A DNA stretch of 60,049 nucleotides, from contig NZ_PZJM01000003.1 in assembly GCF_003206045.1 (NCBI RefSeq), positions 708,244-768,292 on the forward strand. Direction: 5' to 3'. The notes below the pieces were generated by a model. That model was given only the letters and a program-made list of their open reading frames with translations, was not told where the DNA came from and searched no databases. Shown piece by piece: positions 29,325-42,724 of this stretch (positions are counted from its first letter, which is position 1; every line of letters begins with the position of its first letter). Position numbers and translations under genes: made by a program. Source of the stretch: Salinicola lusitanus. Lineage in GTDB: Bacteria; Pseudomonadota; Gammaproteobacteria; Pseudomonadales; Halomonadaceae.

Positions 29325-29500
29325 GGGTAAACGAGGGGTCCTGCGAATATCGCGTGCGCCCGGACGCCGCTTCGGGATGCCCCGTCAACGAGGCGTCGGG
29401 GCGTCGAACCACCGTCGGGTCACAGCGATGGGCAGGAGGTAGGGAATCGAAGAGGGGATCCCCCGGAGCCGGGGGCTGGCATGGAGTTGACGCTGAGGGG

Positions 29501-30025
29501 TCAGCGGGTGCCTTCTGGCCAGGCGTGCCTGATGGCATGGCGAACCTGTTCGAACTCGAAGCCCCGCCCCGCCAGGAAGCGCTCTCTCTTGGCGCGTTCC
29601 CTGGGTGTCGAGCCCGGTGAGTCGAAGCGCTTGGCGAGGGCCTGGCTCGCCAGTTCCTTCCAGTCTGGGGCCTCGCTCTCGAAAGCCAGCGCCATCAGCG
29701 ACTCATCGATCCCCCGCTGTGCCATATCGACTCGAATCTTGACGGGCCCCTGGCCACGCGCGATGCGGGAGCGGACGAAAACCTCGGCGAATCTGGCATC
29801 GGATTGAAGCCCCTCCCTCGCCAGGTCGTCCAGCGCCTGTCGAATATCCGCGCTGTCCAGGCCCTTCGCGCTCATTCGCGTCTCCAGCTCGGCACGAGCA
29901 TATTCGCGCCGAGCCAGGAACCGAATGGCAACGTCTCTGGGAGAGACCTCCCGGAGGGCTTCGTCGCGAGAGACCTCATCACGAGAGGTCTCCTCATGAC
30001 AGAGGACGCCGTTACGCTCAGCCAT
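29501..30025 (-). CDS. recX: RecA regulator RecX
   Basis: Binds RecA filaments and limits their growth. It has 174 residues with three tandem helical RecX repeats: ARREYARAELETRMSAKG, DDLAREGLQSDARFAEVFV, and a C-terminal RERFLAGRGFEFEQVRHAI. The first 28 residues are a charged extension with repeated SRDE-type units (SRDEVSRDEALREVS). It is 27 bp downstream of recA on the same strand, presumably co-transcribed. I chose the ATG at 30025; a TTG one codon upstream is possible. Confidence 0.93.
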   Translation of the reverse strand: MAERNGVLCHEETSRDEVSRDEALREVSPRDVAIRFLARREYARAELETRMSAKGLDSADIRQALDDLAREGLQSDARFAEVFVRSRIARGQGPVKIRVDMAQRGIDESLMALAFESEAPDWKELASQALAKRFDSPGSTPRERAKRERFLAGRGFEFEQVRHAIRHAWPEGTR

Positions 30026-30052
30026 CAATCCCCCGCCTCCATCGATAGCGGC

Positions 30053-31117
<1,065 letters not shown>

Positions 31118-31180
31118 GAACGTCTCCTATGGATGCACGAAGTGAGGCGGGGCAGCGCCGATCACGGCGCTCGGCTCACG

Positions 31181-31200
31181 TACTGTATGGTTAGACAGTA
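31181..31200 (-). promoter_or_regulatory. LexA (SOS) box of recA
   Basis: The sequence TACTGTATGGTTAGACAGTA is a perfect TACTGT-N8-ACAGTA palindrome matching the gammaproteobacterial CTG-N10-CAG consensus. On the minus strand it overlaps the likely -10 box (TACAGT), with TTCGCC 17 bases further up. LexA would block recA transcription here until DNA damage. Confidence 0.92.
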
Positions 31201-31286
31201 GTATGGCGAAAAAAAGCGCTCTCGCCTATCCCCCGCCGAAGATTTTCAATCCTGCCGTCGCGAAGCGTCGGACGTCGACGACCCTT

Positions 31287-31826
31287 TCATCGCCGAGGCC
31301 CGCCGGGCCGACCTTCCGTCACCGACTCGACCAGCCCCGACAGCGCCACGGCAACCGCCGCCTCCCGGACCTGCCGACGATCGCCCGGCAGGTGATGACG
31401 CTCCACCCGCTGATGGTGCTGGTTGCCCCAGGCGAACCACACCGTACCCACGGGCTTGTCCGGGCTGCCCCCTGCCGGGCCGGCGACGCCGCTGACCGAG
31501 ACACCGAGATCGGCCCCGCTGTCGCGGCAGGCGCCGATGACCATCTCCCTGACGGTCTGCTCGCTGACCGCGCCATGGGTCTCCAAGGTGGCCTGGGACA
31601 CTCCCAGCAGGCGCCGCTTGGCCGCGTTGGCATAGGTCACGTAACCGGTCTCGAAATAGGCGGAGCTGCCGGCGATCGCCGTGATGGCGCTGGCCACGCC
31701 GCCGCCGGTACAGGATTCCGCCGTGGTCAGCCGGATGTCCTGGGCCAGACAGGCCTCCCCCAGGCACCGGGAGAGCGCCTCGCAATCCGATTCGGCATCC
31801 TGACGCGGTATCGACGCGTTCGTCAT
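31287..31826 (-). CDS. pncC: Nicotinamide-nucleotide amidase (CinA C-terminal/PncC family)
   Basis: Deamidates nicotinamide mononucleotide to nicotinic acid mononucleotide in the pyridine nucleotide cycle. It has 179 residues and consists of the CinA C-terminal domain only. The signature is TTAESCTGGGVASAITAIAG followed by GYVTYANAAKRRLLGV and VSVSGVAGPAGGSPDKPVGTVW. AGAGGAAG lies seven bases before the ATG at 31826; the upstream in-frame start lacks this support. It lies just upstream of recA, as the cinA-recA pair does in Pseudomonas and many other bacteria. Confidence 0.95.
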   Translation of the reverse strand: MTNASIPRQDAESDCEALSRCLGEACLAQDIRLTTAESCTGGGVASAITAIAGSSAYFETGYVTYANAAKRRLLGVSQATLETHGAVSEQTVREMVIGACRDSGADLGVSVSGVAGPAGGSPDKPVGTVWFAWGNQHHQRVERHHLPGDRRQVREAAVAVALSGLVESVTEGRPGGPRR

Positions 31827-32030
31827 GACAACTTCCTCTCTCAGGGCTCGTCCCACTCGCCGACCTTCACTCTCCGGATAGCAGCGACCGAGCACCAACG
31901 GAAAACCGACCGTCATTCAGTATGCGGAGAATCCTGGGTCGTGCAATGGTTGCGGAAGTGCTGTGAGGATGTCTGGTATCGCGAAGGGTCGAGCACGCCC
32001 TGACGGGGCAAGGCGACGGCGGGAGGCGGT

Positions 32031-32216
32031 TCAGTCCGGTTCGCGGGGATCCCGATCCGGGGGGATCATCGCCGGATGACGCGCCGCCAGTTCGGCGACG
32101 GCGATCTCCAGCAGCACGACGGCCAGTTCGCTGAGATTCACGTTACGCTTGTTGGCTTCGATAGCCAACAGGCGATACGTGGAATCGCTGAGGTGGTTGA
32201 GCACCAACCGGGCCAT
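32031..32216 (-). CDS. Small ribbon-helix-helix-like protein, orphan antitoxin-type
   Basis: Protein of 61 residues. The N-terminus ARLVLNHLSDSTYRLLAIEA followed by NLSELAVVLLEIAV has the strand-helix-helix spacing of FitA-like RHH antitoxins (short hydrophobic strand, NLS-type turn, two amphipathic helices). The tail is Pro/Asp-rich. No toxin gene with a PIN or other toxin fold is next to it: the neighbours are pncC and mutS. The start at 32216 has GAGGA seven bases upstream; an in-frame start at 32270 lacks one. It is a possible DNA-binding regulator. Family placement is by eye only. Confidence 0.6.
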   Translation of the reverse strand: MARLVLNHLSDSTYRLLAIEANKRNVNLSELAVVLLEIAVAELAARHPAMIPPDRDPREPD

Positions 32217-32538
32217 ATGTGAGTCCTCGAGTGCCGATTTCACACACTGTAACGAGTTATCGGCGGGCACTCAGGCTGAAATCACTACACCTGATGCATG
32301 ATCCCCTCTAAGGCGACCGCCGCGTCGCGCGGTGCCGGACCCGGCCACCGCGTGGTAACCTTGCCCTCATCGCAAAGCAGACGGGGCACAAGGACGACTC
32401 GATGCTGGTGAAGGTCCATACGAAAGGGATCGACACCGAGAGCCAGTCCGAGGCCGAGCGCATCTGGATCGAGATGCCGAGACGCGGCGCTTTGACCCCA
32501 TTGATGCCCCACAGAAAAACGGAGTAACCCTGAAACCC
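32217..32538. other. 322-bp gap before mutS
   Basis: Divergent region between the RHH-like gene and mutS. The only feature I can support is a possible 41-residue reading frame at 32402-32527. No clear promoter or hairpin is seen. Confidence 0.6.
32402..32527 (+). CDS. Possible 41-residue leader protein upstream of mutS
   Basis: ATG at 32402 preceded by AAGGA about eight bases upstream, ending in TAA at 32527, 11 bases before the mutS ATG. The predicted peptide begins [20 protein letters not shown] and is hydrophilic. I do not recognise it. It could be a conserved small gene, a leader peptide coupled to mutS, or chance. The GGAG that serves mutS lies across its stop codon. Confidence 0.3.
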   Translation: MLVKVHTKGIDTESQSEAERIWIEMPRRGALTPLMPHRKTE

Positions 32539-35121
32539 ATGCAGGACGCGGCCTCCAGCAAGAGCACCCAGCATACGCCAATGATGGCGCAGTATCTCAA
32601 GATCAAGCGCGAGCATCCGGATGTACTGCTCTTCTACCGGATGGGCGATTTCTACGAGCTTTTCTACGACGACGCCAAGCGGGCTTCGCAACTGCTCGAC
32701 ATCACGCTGACGGCCCGTGGCCAGTCGGCCGGCAAGCCGATCCCCATGGCGGGTATTCCCTACCATAGCGTCGAGTCCTACCTGGCGCGCCTGGTCAAGT
32801 CCGGTCAGTCGGTGGCCATCTGCGAGCAGATCGGCGATCCGAGCACGGCCAAGGGGCCGGTGGAGCGCCGCGTCGTGCGCATCGTCACACCGGGAACGCT
32901 GCTCGACGAAGCGCTGCTCGATGCCAGCCGCGACAACCTGCTGGTCGCCCTCCATCGCACCGGCGAACGCTGGGGCATTGCCTGGCTGGAACTTTCCAGC
33001 GGCCGCTTCAGCGTGCTCGAGATCGATGGCGAGGCCGACATGCTGGCCGAGATTCATCGCCTGCAGCCCGCAGAACTGCTGATCGCCGAAAGCCTCGACC
33101 TCCCGCCGTCGCTGACGGAGCGGCGCGGCCTGAAACGTCAGAACGACTGGCATTTCGACCTGGAAACGGCCAATCGCCTGCTGTGCGACCAGTTCGAGGT
33201 CGCGGATCTCAGGGGCTTCGGCTGCACCCACCTCGAAACCGCGCTGGTCGCCGCCGGAGTGCTGGTCGACTACGCCAGGGACACTCAGCGTTCCCGGTTG
33301 CCCCACGTCACCGCGCTGAGCGTCGAGAGCCGTGACGAATCGGTGGTGATCGATGCCGCCAGCCGCCGTAATCTCGAGATCGACATCAACCTCGGCGGCA
33401 GCGGCGACAACACCCTGGCCAGCGTGCTCGACACGACCGTCACGCCGATGGGGTCGCGTCTGCTCAAGCGCTGGCTCAATCGGCCACTGCGTGACCGGCA
33501 TCAGATCGGTGCCCGCCAGGCAGCGGTACAACTGCTGCTCGACGCCGACCAGTACCTGCTGATCCGCGAGCCACTCAAAGAAGTTGGCGATGTCGAGCGG
33601 ATACTGGCCCGCGTGGCACTGCGCAGCGCCCGGCCCCGGGATCTGGCCCGCCTGCGCGACGCGCTCAACGTGCTGCCGACACTGCAGGCCGACCTCGAGC
33701 GTATCGAGGGCGAAAGCGCACTGGACGACCTCGCCCGCCATATCCACCCCTATCCCGAACTGGCCGCCACCCTGACCCAGGCACTGATCGACAACCCGCC
33801 GGTGGTGATCCGGGATGGCGGGGTCATCCGCGAAGGGTTCGATGCCGAACTCGACGAGTATCGCGGCCTGGCCGAGCATGCCGGCGACTACCTGGTCCAG
33901 CTCGAGCTTCGTGAGCGCGAACGCACCGGCCTGCCCGGCCTCAAGGTCGGCTACAACCGGGTTCACGGCTACTACATCGAGATCCCGCGCGCCCAGGCCC
34001 GCGAGGTGCCGGCGGACTACATCCGTCGCCAGACGCTGAAGAACGCCGAGCGCTTCATCATCCCCGAGCTCAAGGAGTTCGAGGACAAGGCGCTGTCGGC
34101 CAAGTCGCGTGCGCTGGCGCGGGAGAAGCTGCTCTACGAAAGCCTGATCGATACCCTCAATGCCGAACTCGACGCGCTGCAGGCCACCGGTCGCTCGCTG
34201 GGTGCGCTCGACGTGCTCTGCGCCTTTGCCGAACGCGCCCAGAACCTGGAGTTCGTGCGGCCGAGGCTCTCGGAGACACCGGGTTTCCATATCCTCGGCG
34301 GCCGCCACCCCGTGGTCGAACATGTCAGCCAGCACCCGTTCGTGCCCAACGACCTGATCCTCGATGACGATCGCCGCATGCTGGTCATCACCGGCCCCAA
34401 CATGGGCGGCAAGTCGACCTACATGCGTCAGGCGGCGCTGATCGCCCTGCTCGCCCATACCGGCAGTTTCGTTCCGGCGGAGAGTGCCGAGATCGGCCCG
34501 GTGGACCGGATCTTTACCCGGATCGGCTCCAGCGACGACCTGGCCGGTGGCCGCTCCACCTTCATGGTGGAGATGACCGAGACCGCCAGCATCCTCCACA
34601 ACGCCACCGCCGAGAGCCTGGTGCTGATGGACGAGATCGGCCGCGGCACCAGTACCTTCGACGGCCTCTCGCTGGCCTGGGCCAGCGCCGAGCATCTCGC
34701 CAGCCAGCGCGCCTTCACCCTGTTCGCCACGCATTACTTCGAAATGACCGCACTGGCCGAACAGCAGGAGACCGTCGCCAACGTGCATCTCACCGCCGCG
34801 GAGCATCGCGACGGGATCGTCTTCATGCACCGCGTCGAGGAGGGGCCGGCCAGCCAGAGCTACGGCCTCCAGGTCGCCCAGCTCGCCGGCGTGCCACAGC
34901 CGGTGATCGCCCGCGCGCGGGAGAAGCTGGCCAGCCTCGAGCAGCCCCCGGTCGCCCCCGCCGAGCGCGGCGTGGCCGCCCACGCCGCCGCCCCGCAGCA
35001 GGCGGACCTGTTCGCCGCGACACCGCATCCGGTGCTCGAAGCACTGGAGTCGCTCGACGTCGACTCGCTGACACCGCGGGCGGCGCTGGATCTGCTCTAT
35101 GCCTGGCGCGATCAACGCTGA
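32539..35121 (+). CDS. mutS: DNA mismatch repair protein MutS
   Basis: Recognises base mismatches and small loops and starts repair with MutL. It has 860 residues. The mismatch-reading F-x-E motif is F38-Y39-E40 in RMGDFYELF. Connector, lever and clamp domains follow. The ATPase domain has Walker [10 protein letters not shown] (619-627), [12 protein letters not shown] and the dimer-interface [11 protein letters not shown] short Ala/Pro-rich linker leads to the C-terminal tetramerisation region. It precedes fdxA as in Pseudomonas. Confidence 0.98.
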   Translation: MQDAASSKSTQHTPMMAQYLKIKREHPDVLLFYRMGDFYELFYDDAKRASQLLDITLTARGQSAGKPIPMAGIPYHSVESYLARLVKSGQSVAICEQIGDPSTAKGPVERRVVRIVTPGTLLDEALLDASRDNLLVALHRTGERWGIAWLELSSGRFSVLEIDGEADMLAEIHRLQPAELLIAESLDLPPSLTERRGLKRQNDWHFDLETANRLLCDQFEVADLRGFGCTHLETALVAAGVLVDYARDTQRSRLPHVTALSVESRDESVVIDAASRRNLEIDINLGGSGDNTLASVLDTTVTPMGSRLLKRWLNRPLRDRHQIGARQAAVQLLLDADQYLLIREPLKEVGDVERILARVALRSARPRDLARLRDALNVLPTLQADLERIEGESALDDLARHIHPYPELAATLTQALIDNPPVVIRDGGVIREGFDAELDEYRGLAEHAGDYLVQLELRERERTGLPGLKVGYNRVHGYYIEIPRAQAREVPADYIRRQTLKNAERFIIPELKEFEDKALSAKSRALAREKLLYESLIDTLNAELDALQATGRSLGALDVLCAFAERAQNLEFVRPRLSETPGFHILGGRHPVVEHVSQHPFVPNDLILDDDRRMLVITGPNMGGKSTYMRQAALIALLAHTGSFVPAESAEIGPVDRIFTRIGSSDDLAGGRSTFMVEMTETASILHNATAESLVLMDEIGRGTSTFDGLSLAWASAEHLASQRAFTLFATHYFEMTALAEQQETVANVHLTAAEHRDGIVFMHRVEEGPASQSYGLQVAQLAGVPQPVIARAREKLASLEQPPVAPAERGVAAHAAAPQQADLFAATPHPVLEALESLDVDSLTPRAALDLLYAWRDQR

Positions 35122-35361
35122 GCGACGAGGAAGCTATAACGCCATTCCTCGATGTTCCACGTGGCGGCTTGCCGGAGCTGGCGCCAGCCGCCTAAAATAT
35201 GGCGCCATTCGCGCAGCACGCGGCGGCACCGTGAAATCGGTGATTTCAACAACGTCTCATATCCGCCAGCACCGTGACCAAGAGCTGTGACATAGAGCTT
35301 TGACTTAGGGCTGTGGCAAAACGCGTCGCCTGGCCGGGCCGTCAATCAGGAGAGAACACCC

Positions 35362-35685
35362 ATGACGTTCGTCGTCACCGAGAACTGCATCAAGTGCAAA
35401 TACACCGACTGCGTCGAAGTCTGCCCGGTGGACTGTTTCTACGAGGGGCCCAATTTCCTCGTCATTCACCCCGACGAGTGCATCGACTGTGCCCTCTGTG
35501 AACCGGAATGCCCCGCCGAAGCGATCTTCTCGGAAGACGAGCTGCCCGAGGGGCAGCGGCAGTTCATCGAGCTCAATGCCGAGCTCGCCGAAGTGTGGCC
35601 CAACATCGCCGAGCAGAAGGATCCGCCGGAAGACGCCAAGGAGTGGGATGGCAAGCCCAACAAGATCGAGCTGCTCGAACGCTGA
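35362..35685 (+). CDS. fdxA: Seven-iron ferredoxin FdxA
   Basis: Small electron carrier of 107 residues with one [3Fe-4S] and one [4Fe-4S] cluster. Cysteines of the two motifs are at [18 protein letters not shown] and [12 protein letters not shown]; the first shows the modified spacing of seven-iron ferredoxins. The C-terminal extension [13 protein letters not shown] is typical of FdxA. AGGAGAG lies seven bases before the ATG. The mutS-fdxA order matches Pseudomonas, but rpoS does not follow here; the convergent eno gene does. A short inverted repeat TGAAATC-GGT-GATTTCA (35232-35248) lies in its upstream region. Confidence 0.96.
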   Translation: MTFVVTENCIKCKYTDCVEVCPVDCFYEGPNFLVIHPDECIDCALCEPECPAEAIFSEDELPEGQRQFIELNAELAEVWPNIAEQKDPPEDAKEWDGKPNKIELLER

Positions 35686-35721
35686 TCTGCTATTACGCAA
35701 ATCGGACACTCACTGCCGAAG

Positions 35722-35760
35722 AACGCAAGAAGGCCGCTCGATGAGCGGCCTTCTTGCGTT
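35722..35760. terminator. Bidirectional terminator between fdxA and eno
   Basis: Perfect 18-bp stem AACGCAAGAAGGCCGCTC / GAGCGGCCTTCTTGCGTT with a three-base loop, between the convergent genes fdxA and eno. The top of each 3' arm is pyrimidine-rich. There is no long U-tract outside the stem. Location and length make a two-way terminator likely. Confidence 0.8.
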
Positions 35761-35779
35761 TCAATCGATCAGGCAGACA

Positions 35780-37180
<1,401 letters not shown>

Positions 37181-37238
37181 TTAGCAGTTCCGGAGCTTAG
37201 CCAGCGCAGGCATCCCTGGTCCAGTCTCTCCAACGACA

Positions 37239-37266
37239 GCGGGGGATGAATCGCTTCATCCCCCGC
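37239..37266 (-). terminator. Hairpin after pyrG
   Basis: Perfect 12-bp stem GCGGGGGATGAA / TTCATCCCCCGC with the tetraloop GCGA on the minus strand, 12 bases after the pyrG stop. There is no U-tract. A second imperfect GC-rich stem (37134-37141 with 37158-37165) lies further down before eno. Confidence 0.6.
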
Positions 37267-37278
37267 CGGGTCACGCGG

Positions 37279-39012
<1,734 letters not shown>

Positions 39013-39078
39013 TCAGATTACCAGACTCGTGCGAAAGGCTCAATTTTGGATCGCGCCCTCGTCACGCCCCGGGCCGCA

Positions 39079-39801
39079 TCATTCGGCGACGGCGCGCTGC
39101 AGCGACTCCAGCCGCCGGTCCCGGATGCCGAGCGCGTGCAGATCGCCGACCGTGTTGTCGAGGTACTCGCGGCAGGATCCCAGCACGCCGCGGCCGGTAC
39201 GCAGCAGGTGCACCACCGTCTCGTCGGGCTGCCGACCGATGTAGCGCTCGTGATGCGGGTTGATCACGAAGGCGACTCCCCATATCGGGCCGACGTCCGT
39301 CTTCAGCTTGATCCAGCGAGGCCGATAGGCACCGGTCAGCATCTCGCGCCGCCATACCAGCTCCAGTTCGCGCTCGAGGTGATCGCCGGGGACGCGCAGC
39401 GCCACGCCATGGCAGGAACCGCCCGGCGCCAGCGCCAGCATCAGCCCGGGGGTCTCGGGAGTGCCGCGGCCGTGATCGAGCTTGAGGCAGAAGTCGCGAT
39501 GGTAGCCGTAGAGCCGACACGTATGACGCTCGGCGACCTCGACACACGGATTCCAGATCAGCGAGCCATAGGCGAAGAGATACACCCCATCCCGCAACTG
39601 GACGCCAGGGGGCGCGGTGGCCAGAATGTGCTGGATCGAGCTGCGCAGCTCCTGGTGGCTCTTCAACGCCACCTCCGGGTAGACATGCTCGAAGTGACGG
39701 CGAATCAGGTCCTGCTCCAGCACCTCGCGCGTCATCGCTATCGACTGCGTCGTGGGCGCCTGTTCGTCGGCATGGTTATCGAGGGACTGCGACTCGCTCA
39801 T
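39079..39801 (-). CDS. chaC: Glutathione-specific gamma-glutamylcyclotransferase (ChaC family)
   Basis: Cleaves glutathione to 5-oxoproline and Cys-Gly in the cytoplasm. It has 240 residues. The substrate-binding loop is YGSL (78-81) in LFAYGSLIWNP, and the catalytic glutamate is E116 in GRGTPETPGL. The family C-terminus GVAFVINPHHERYIGRQ is present. I chose the ATG at 39801 since upstream in-frame residues are atypical. It stands alone between pyrG and the permease gene on the same strand, so no operon partner is evident. It is a second possible glutathione-degrading enzyme in this window besides the GGT-like protein. Confidence 0.93.
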   Translation of the reverse strand: MSESQSLDNHADEQAPTTQSIAMTREVLEQDLIRRHFEHVYPEVALKSHQELRSSIQHILATAPPGVQLRDGVYLFAYGSLIWNPCVEVAERHTCRLYGYHRDFCLKLDHGRGTPETPGLMLALAPGGSCHGVALRVPGDHLERELELVWRREMLTGAYRPRWIKLKTDVGPIWGVAFVINPHHERYIGRQPDETVVHLLRTGRGVLGSCREYLDNTVGDLHALGIRDRRLESLQRAVAE

Positions 39802-39923
39802 TGGGGACTCTATCTCGGACGCGATCGACAAGGGTTGGGGTGGCCCGGGTCGCGCTACGGCTTGGACCCATGTGCCACCCAAGACTAACGTTCAACGGGC
39901 CTGAAACGAAGCCCGGATCGGCA

Positions 39924-41234
39924 TCAACCGGCAACGCCCTGCCTGCGCCCGGCGCCACGACGCAGCACGAGATGCAGAAGAATCGCACCGAAGGTGGCCG
40001 TCCCGATGCCGTCGAGGGTGAAGCCGCCGAAGTCGATGGAGAAATTGCCGGCACCCAGCACCAGGGTCACCGCCGCCACGATCAGGTTGACGTTATCGCC
40101 CAGATCGACACCGTTCTGGATCCAGATACGGGCGCCGGCCACCGCGATCAGCCCGAACACCACGATCGAGGTGCCGGCCAGCACCGGGCCGGGAATGGTC
40201 TGGATCAATGCGCCGAAACGTGGCGAGAAACCGAGCAGGATGGCGAAACCGGCGGCGGCGACGAAGATCAGGGTCGAGTAGACCCGGGTCACCGCCATCA
40301 CCCCGATATTCTCGGCATAGGTGGTCACGCCGGTGCCGCCGGATGCCCCGGAGACCATCGTCGCCAGGCCGTCGCCGACGAAAGCCCGGCCGATATAAGG
40401 GTCGAGATCACGTCCGGTCATCGCTCCTACCGCCTTGATGTGGCCGAGGTTCTCCGCCACCAGGATGATCGCGACCGGCGCGATCAGCACGATCGCATGG
40501 GGGCTGAACGAGGGCGCCGTGAACGCGGGCATCCCCAACCAATCGGCCGCACCGATCGCCGAGAAATCGATCGGCGCTCCCCAACCCAGACCGTTGGTGA
40601 CCAGCGCATAGATGGCGTAGGCCGCGGCCAGACCGACCAGAATCAGCAACCGCTGGAGCATGCCACGTGTCAGCACCGCGGCCAGGCCGACACAGAGGAT
40701 GGTCACCAGCGCCATCGCCGCGTCGAAACTGGATCCCTTCACGCTGGAGACCGCCACCGGCGCCAGATTGAGGCCGATGGTCATCACGATCGCCCCCGTT
40801 ACCACCGGCGGCAGCAGATACTCGATCCAGCGCGTGCCCAGCGCCATGACCACCACGCCGATGAGGGTGTAGATCGCGCCACAGGCGATGATGCCCCCCA
40901 GCGCCAGAGCGATGGAGGGGTTGCCGCCGCTGCCGGCGTAACCGGTGGCGGCGATCACCACGCCGATGAAGGCAAAGCTGGAACCCAGGTAGCTGGGAAC
41001 CCGCCCGCCGACGATCACGAAGAACAGCAGCGTGCCGATTCCCGACATCAGGATCGCCAGGTTGGGGTCGAAACCCATCAGCAGCGGTGCCAGCACCGTG
41101 GAGCCGAACATCGCCACGGCGTGCTGGATGCCCATCAGCAGCGTCTGCGCCGGCGGCAACGCCTCGTCGGGCGCGACCAGGCCTTGGTGACGAGCGGCAT
41201 CGACGCGCCGCCAGCGGGGAAACCAGGATGACAT
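39924..41234 (-). CDS. NCS2-family uracil/xanthine permease
   Basis: Proton-coupled nucleobase importer of 436 residues with about 14 membrane segments. The substrate-site motif is E261-N-L-G-H265, matching the Glu and His of UraA, in VAENLGHIKAVGAMTG. A second conserved stretch is GGTGVTTYAENIGVMAVTRVYST with the GPVLAGTSIVVFGLIA region. The sequence looks closer to uracil carriers (UraA/RutG) than to xanthine carriers, but I cannot settle the substrate. GGAG lies ten bases before the ATG at 41234, which begins SSWFPRWRR; upstream in-frame sequence is Arg-rich and non-membrane. It is divergent from the flavoprotein gene. Confidence 0.92.
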   Translation of the reverse strand: MSSWFPRWRRVDAARHQGLVAPDEALPPAQTLLMGIQHAVAMFGSTVLAPLLMGFDPNLAILMSGIGTLLFFVIVGGRVPSYLGSSFAFIGVVIAATGYAGSGGNPSIALALGGIIACGAIYTLIGVVVMALGTRWIEYLLPPVVTGAIVMTIGLNLAPVAVSSVKGSSFDAAMALVTILCVGLAAVLTRGMLQRLLILVGLAAAYAIYALVTNGLGWGAPIDFSAIGAADWLGMPAFTAPSFSPHAIVLIAPVAIILVAENLGHIKAVGAMTGRDLDPYIGRAFVGDGLATMVSGASGGTGVTTYAENIGVMAVTRVYSTLIFVAAAGFAILLGFSPRFGALIQTIPGPVLAGTSIVVFGLIAVAGARIWIQNGVDLGDNVNLIVAAVTLVLGAGNFSIDFGGFTLDGIGTATFGAILLHLVLRRGAGRRQGVAG

Positions 41235-41496
41235 CGAGTTTGTTCTCCAGAGCAGTACCGGACGGCGCCGGCGGCATTCGAGCACAGGGAAGCGGTGGTA
41301 GTCAGCGTGAGCGACGAGCGACGGCCCGACGCGCATTCTAACGGCAGCGCCGATCGGATGCTTCCCGCCATCGCACCTTGGCGTGGAGCGTCGCGGGTGA
41401 ACTACGCTGAACGCATCGCCCGCGCGGTCGGGCCAAGCCCCCCAACGCCATCGGGAGCGGTGGCGTCCCAACCTCAAGACATGCCAGGGAGTGGAT

Positions 41497-42690
41497 ATGC
41501 AACGTTACGACTATCTGATCGTCGGCGCCGGCATGGTTGCCGCCAACGCCGTGGAAGGCATTCGCGAGCGTGATGCCGAGGGCACCATCGGTATCCTCGG
41601 TGCCGAGCCCAACGGGCCGGTCACCCGCCCTGCGCTCTCGAAGAAACTGTGGACCGACCCCGATTTCGGTTATGACAAGATCTGGATGCAGCCGGAACAG
41701 CACGCCGGCACGACGCTTCATACCGATACCCGAGTCACGGCCATCGACCGCCAGCAGCGGACGGTGACGACGTCCAGCGGCGATACCTTCGGCTACGGCC
41801 GGCTGTTGCTGGCCACCGGTGGCGCCCCCGTGACGATCGATCTGCCGTCAAGCGAGCACGTGCGCTATTTCCGCACCGTCGAGGACTACGACTGCCTGCG
41901 GCGGCTGGCCGATCAGGGCCTGCACGTCGCCGTTGTCGGCGGCAGCTATATCGGCACGGAACTGGCCGCGGCGCTGGTCCAGAACGGCTGTCGGGTCACC
42001 TTGATCCACCCCGAGGACGTGCTGGGCGGCGCGATGTTCCCGCCCGGCGTCGCCGATCGCTTGCACCGGGCCTACCTCGACGCAGGCGTCACTCTCCTGG
42101 GCGGACGCAAGGTCACCGGCGGGCGCGAAGAGGATGGCAGCGTCACCCTTGCGCTGGACGACGGCGCCAGCCTGGAGGCGGACGCGGCCATCTTCGGGCT
42201 AGGCGTCGAGCCCTGCGTGGCGCTGGCCGAGGAGGCAGGCCTCGAGACCGACGGCGGGATTCTCGTCGACGCCCGCCTGACCACTGCGGACGAGGCCATC
42301 TTCGCCGCCGGCGACGTCGCGACCTATCCGGATCGGATCCTCGGCCGCTGGCATGCCGAACACGTCGACAACGCCAATCAGATGGGCCAGACCGTCGGGC
42401 GGATCATGGCGGGCAGCGACGAGACCTACGATCACACGCCCTACTTCTACTCCAACGTCTTCGACTTTGCCTGGAAAGCGGTGGGCCACATGGACAGCTC
42501 GCTGGACATCGTCGAGGACGCCAATCCCGACTCCGGCCGGGGGGTCTATTACTACCTGGAGGACGGCAAGGTGGCCGGCGTACTGCTGCTCAATCTGGAC
42601 GCCGATCGACTCGACGAGGCGCGAGAGGTCCTCGCGGACTCCTCGCCGCAGCGCGTCGAGACGCTGGTCGGCCGTATCGCCATGGACTGA
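41497..42690 (+). CDS. AIF-like NAD(P)H/FAD oxidoreductase
   Basis: Pyridine nucleotide-disulfide-type flavoprotein of 397 residues, without the redox-active CxxxxC. FAD is bound at GAGMVAANA (10-18), NAD(P)H at VVGGSYIG (147-153), and the second FAD motif is IFAAGDVATYP. The C-terminal domain (FYSNVFDFAWKAVGHMD) resembles AIF and ferredoxin or monodehydroascorbate reductases. The natural electron acceptor is not identifiable. The ATG at 41497 has AGGGAG five bases upstream; a GTG two codons earlier lacks spacing. No ferredoxin or oxygenase gene is adjacent, so it may be a general NADH:acceptor reductase. Confidence 0.88.
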   Translation: MQRYDYLIVGAGMVAANAVEGIRERDAEGTIGILGAEPNGPVTRPALSKKLWTDPDFGYDKIWMQPEQHAGTTLHTDTRVTAIDRQQRTVTTSSGDTFGYGRLLLATGGAPVTIDLPSSEHVRYFRTVEDYDCLRRLADQGLHVAVVGGSYIGTELAAALVQNGCRVTLIHPEDVLGGAMFPPGVADRLHRAYLDAGVTLLGGRKVTGGREEDGSVTLALDDGASLEADAAIFGLGVEPCVALAEEAGLETDGGILVDARLTTADEAIFAAGDVATYPDRILGRWHAEHVDNANQMGQTVGRIMAGSDETYDHTPYFYSNVFDFAWKAVGHMDSSLDIVEDANPDSGRGVYYYLEDGKVAGVLLLNLDADRLDEAREVLADSSPQRVETLVGRIAMD

Positions 42691-42724
42691 TACGGGCCGG
42701 CGCGACGGTCAGCGGAGCGGCGCC

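Larger units (their letters stand above)
29125..29500. other. 376-bp non-coding gap between recX and alaS
   Basis: No credible gene. It holds the alaS leader and predicted promoter (29238-29268), a long two-part hairpin (29282-29324) and a small hairpin CCCCCG-GAGC-CGGGGG at 29460-29475 close to the recX stop. Open frames across it have poor, Pro/Ser-rich translations. Confidence 0.7.

Noticed and set aside
29236-29538. Minus-strand frame of 100 codons between recX and alaS
   Set aside because: Pro/Ser/Arg-rich, overlaps the end of recX and crosses the long hairpin; no start signal.
32308-35115. 935-codon open frame antisense to mutS
   Set aside because: It mirrors mutS codon structure; the translation is His/Gly/Asp-rich with no family motifs. 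GC-rich genes commonly leave such antisense frames open.
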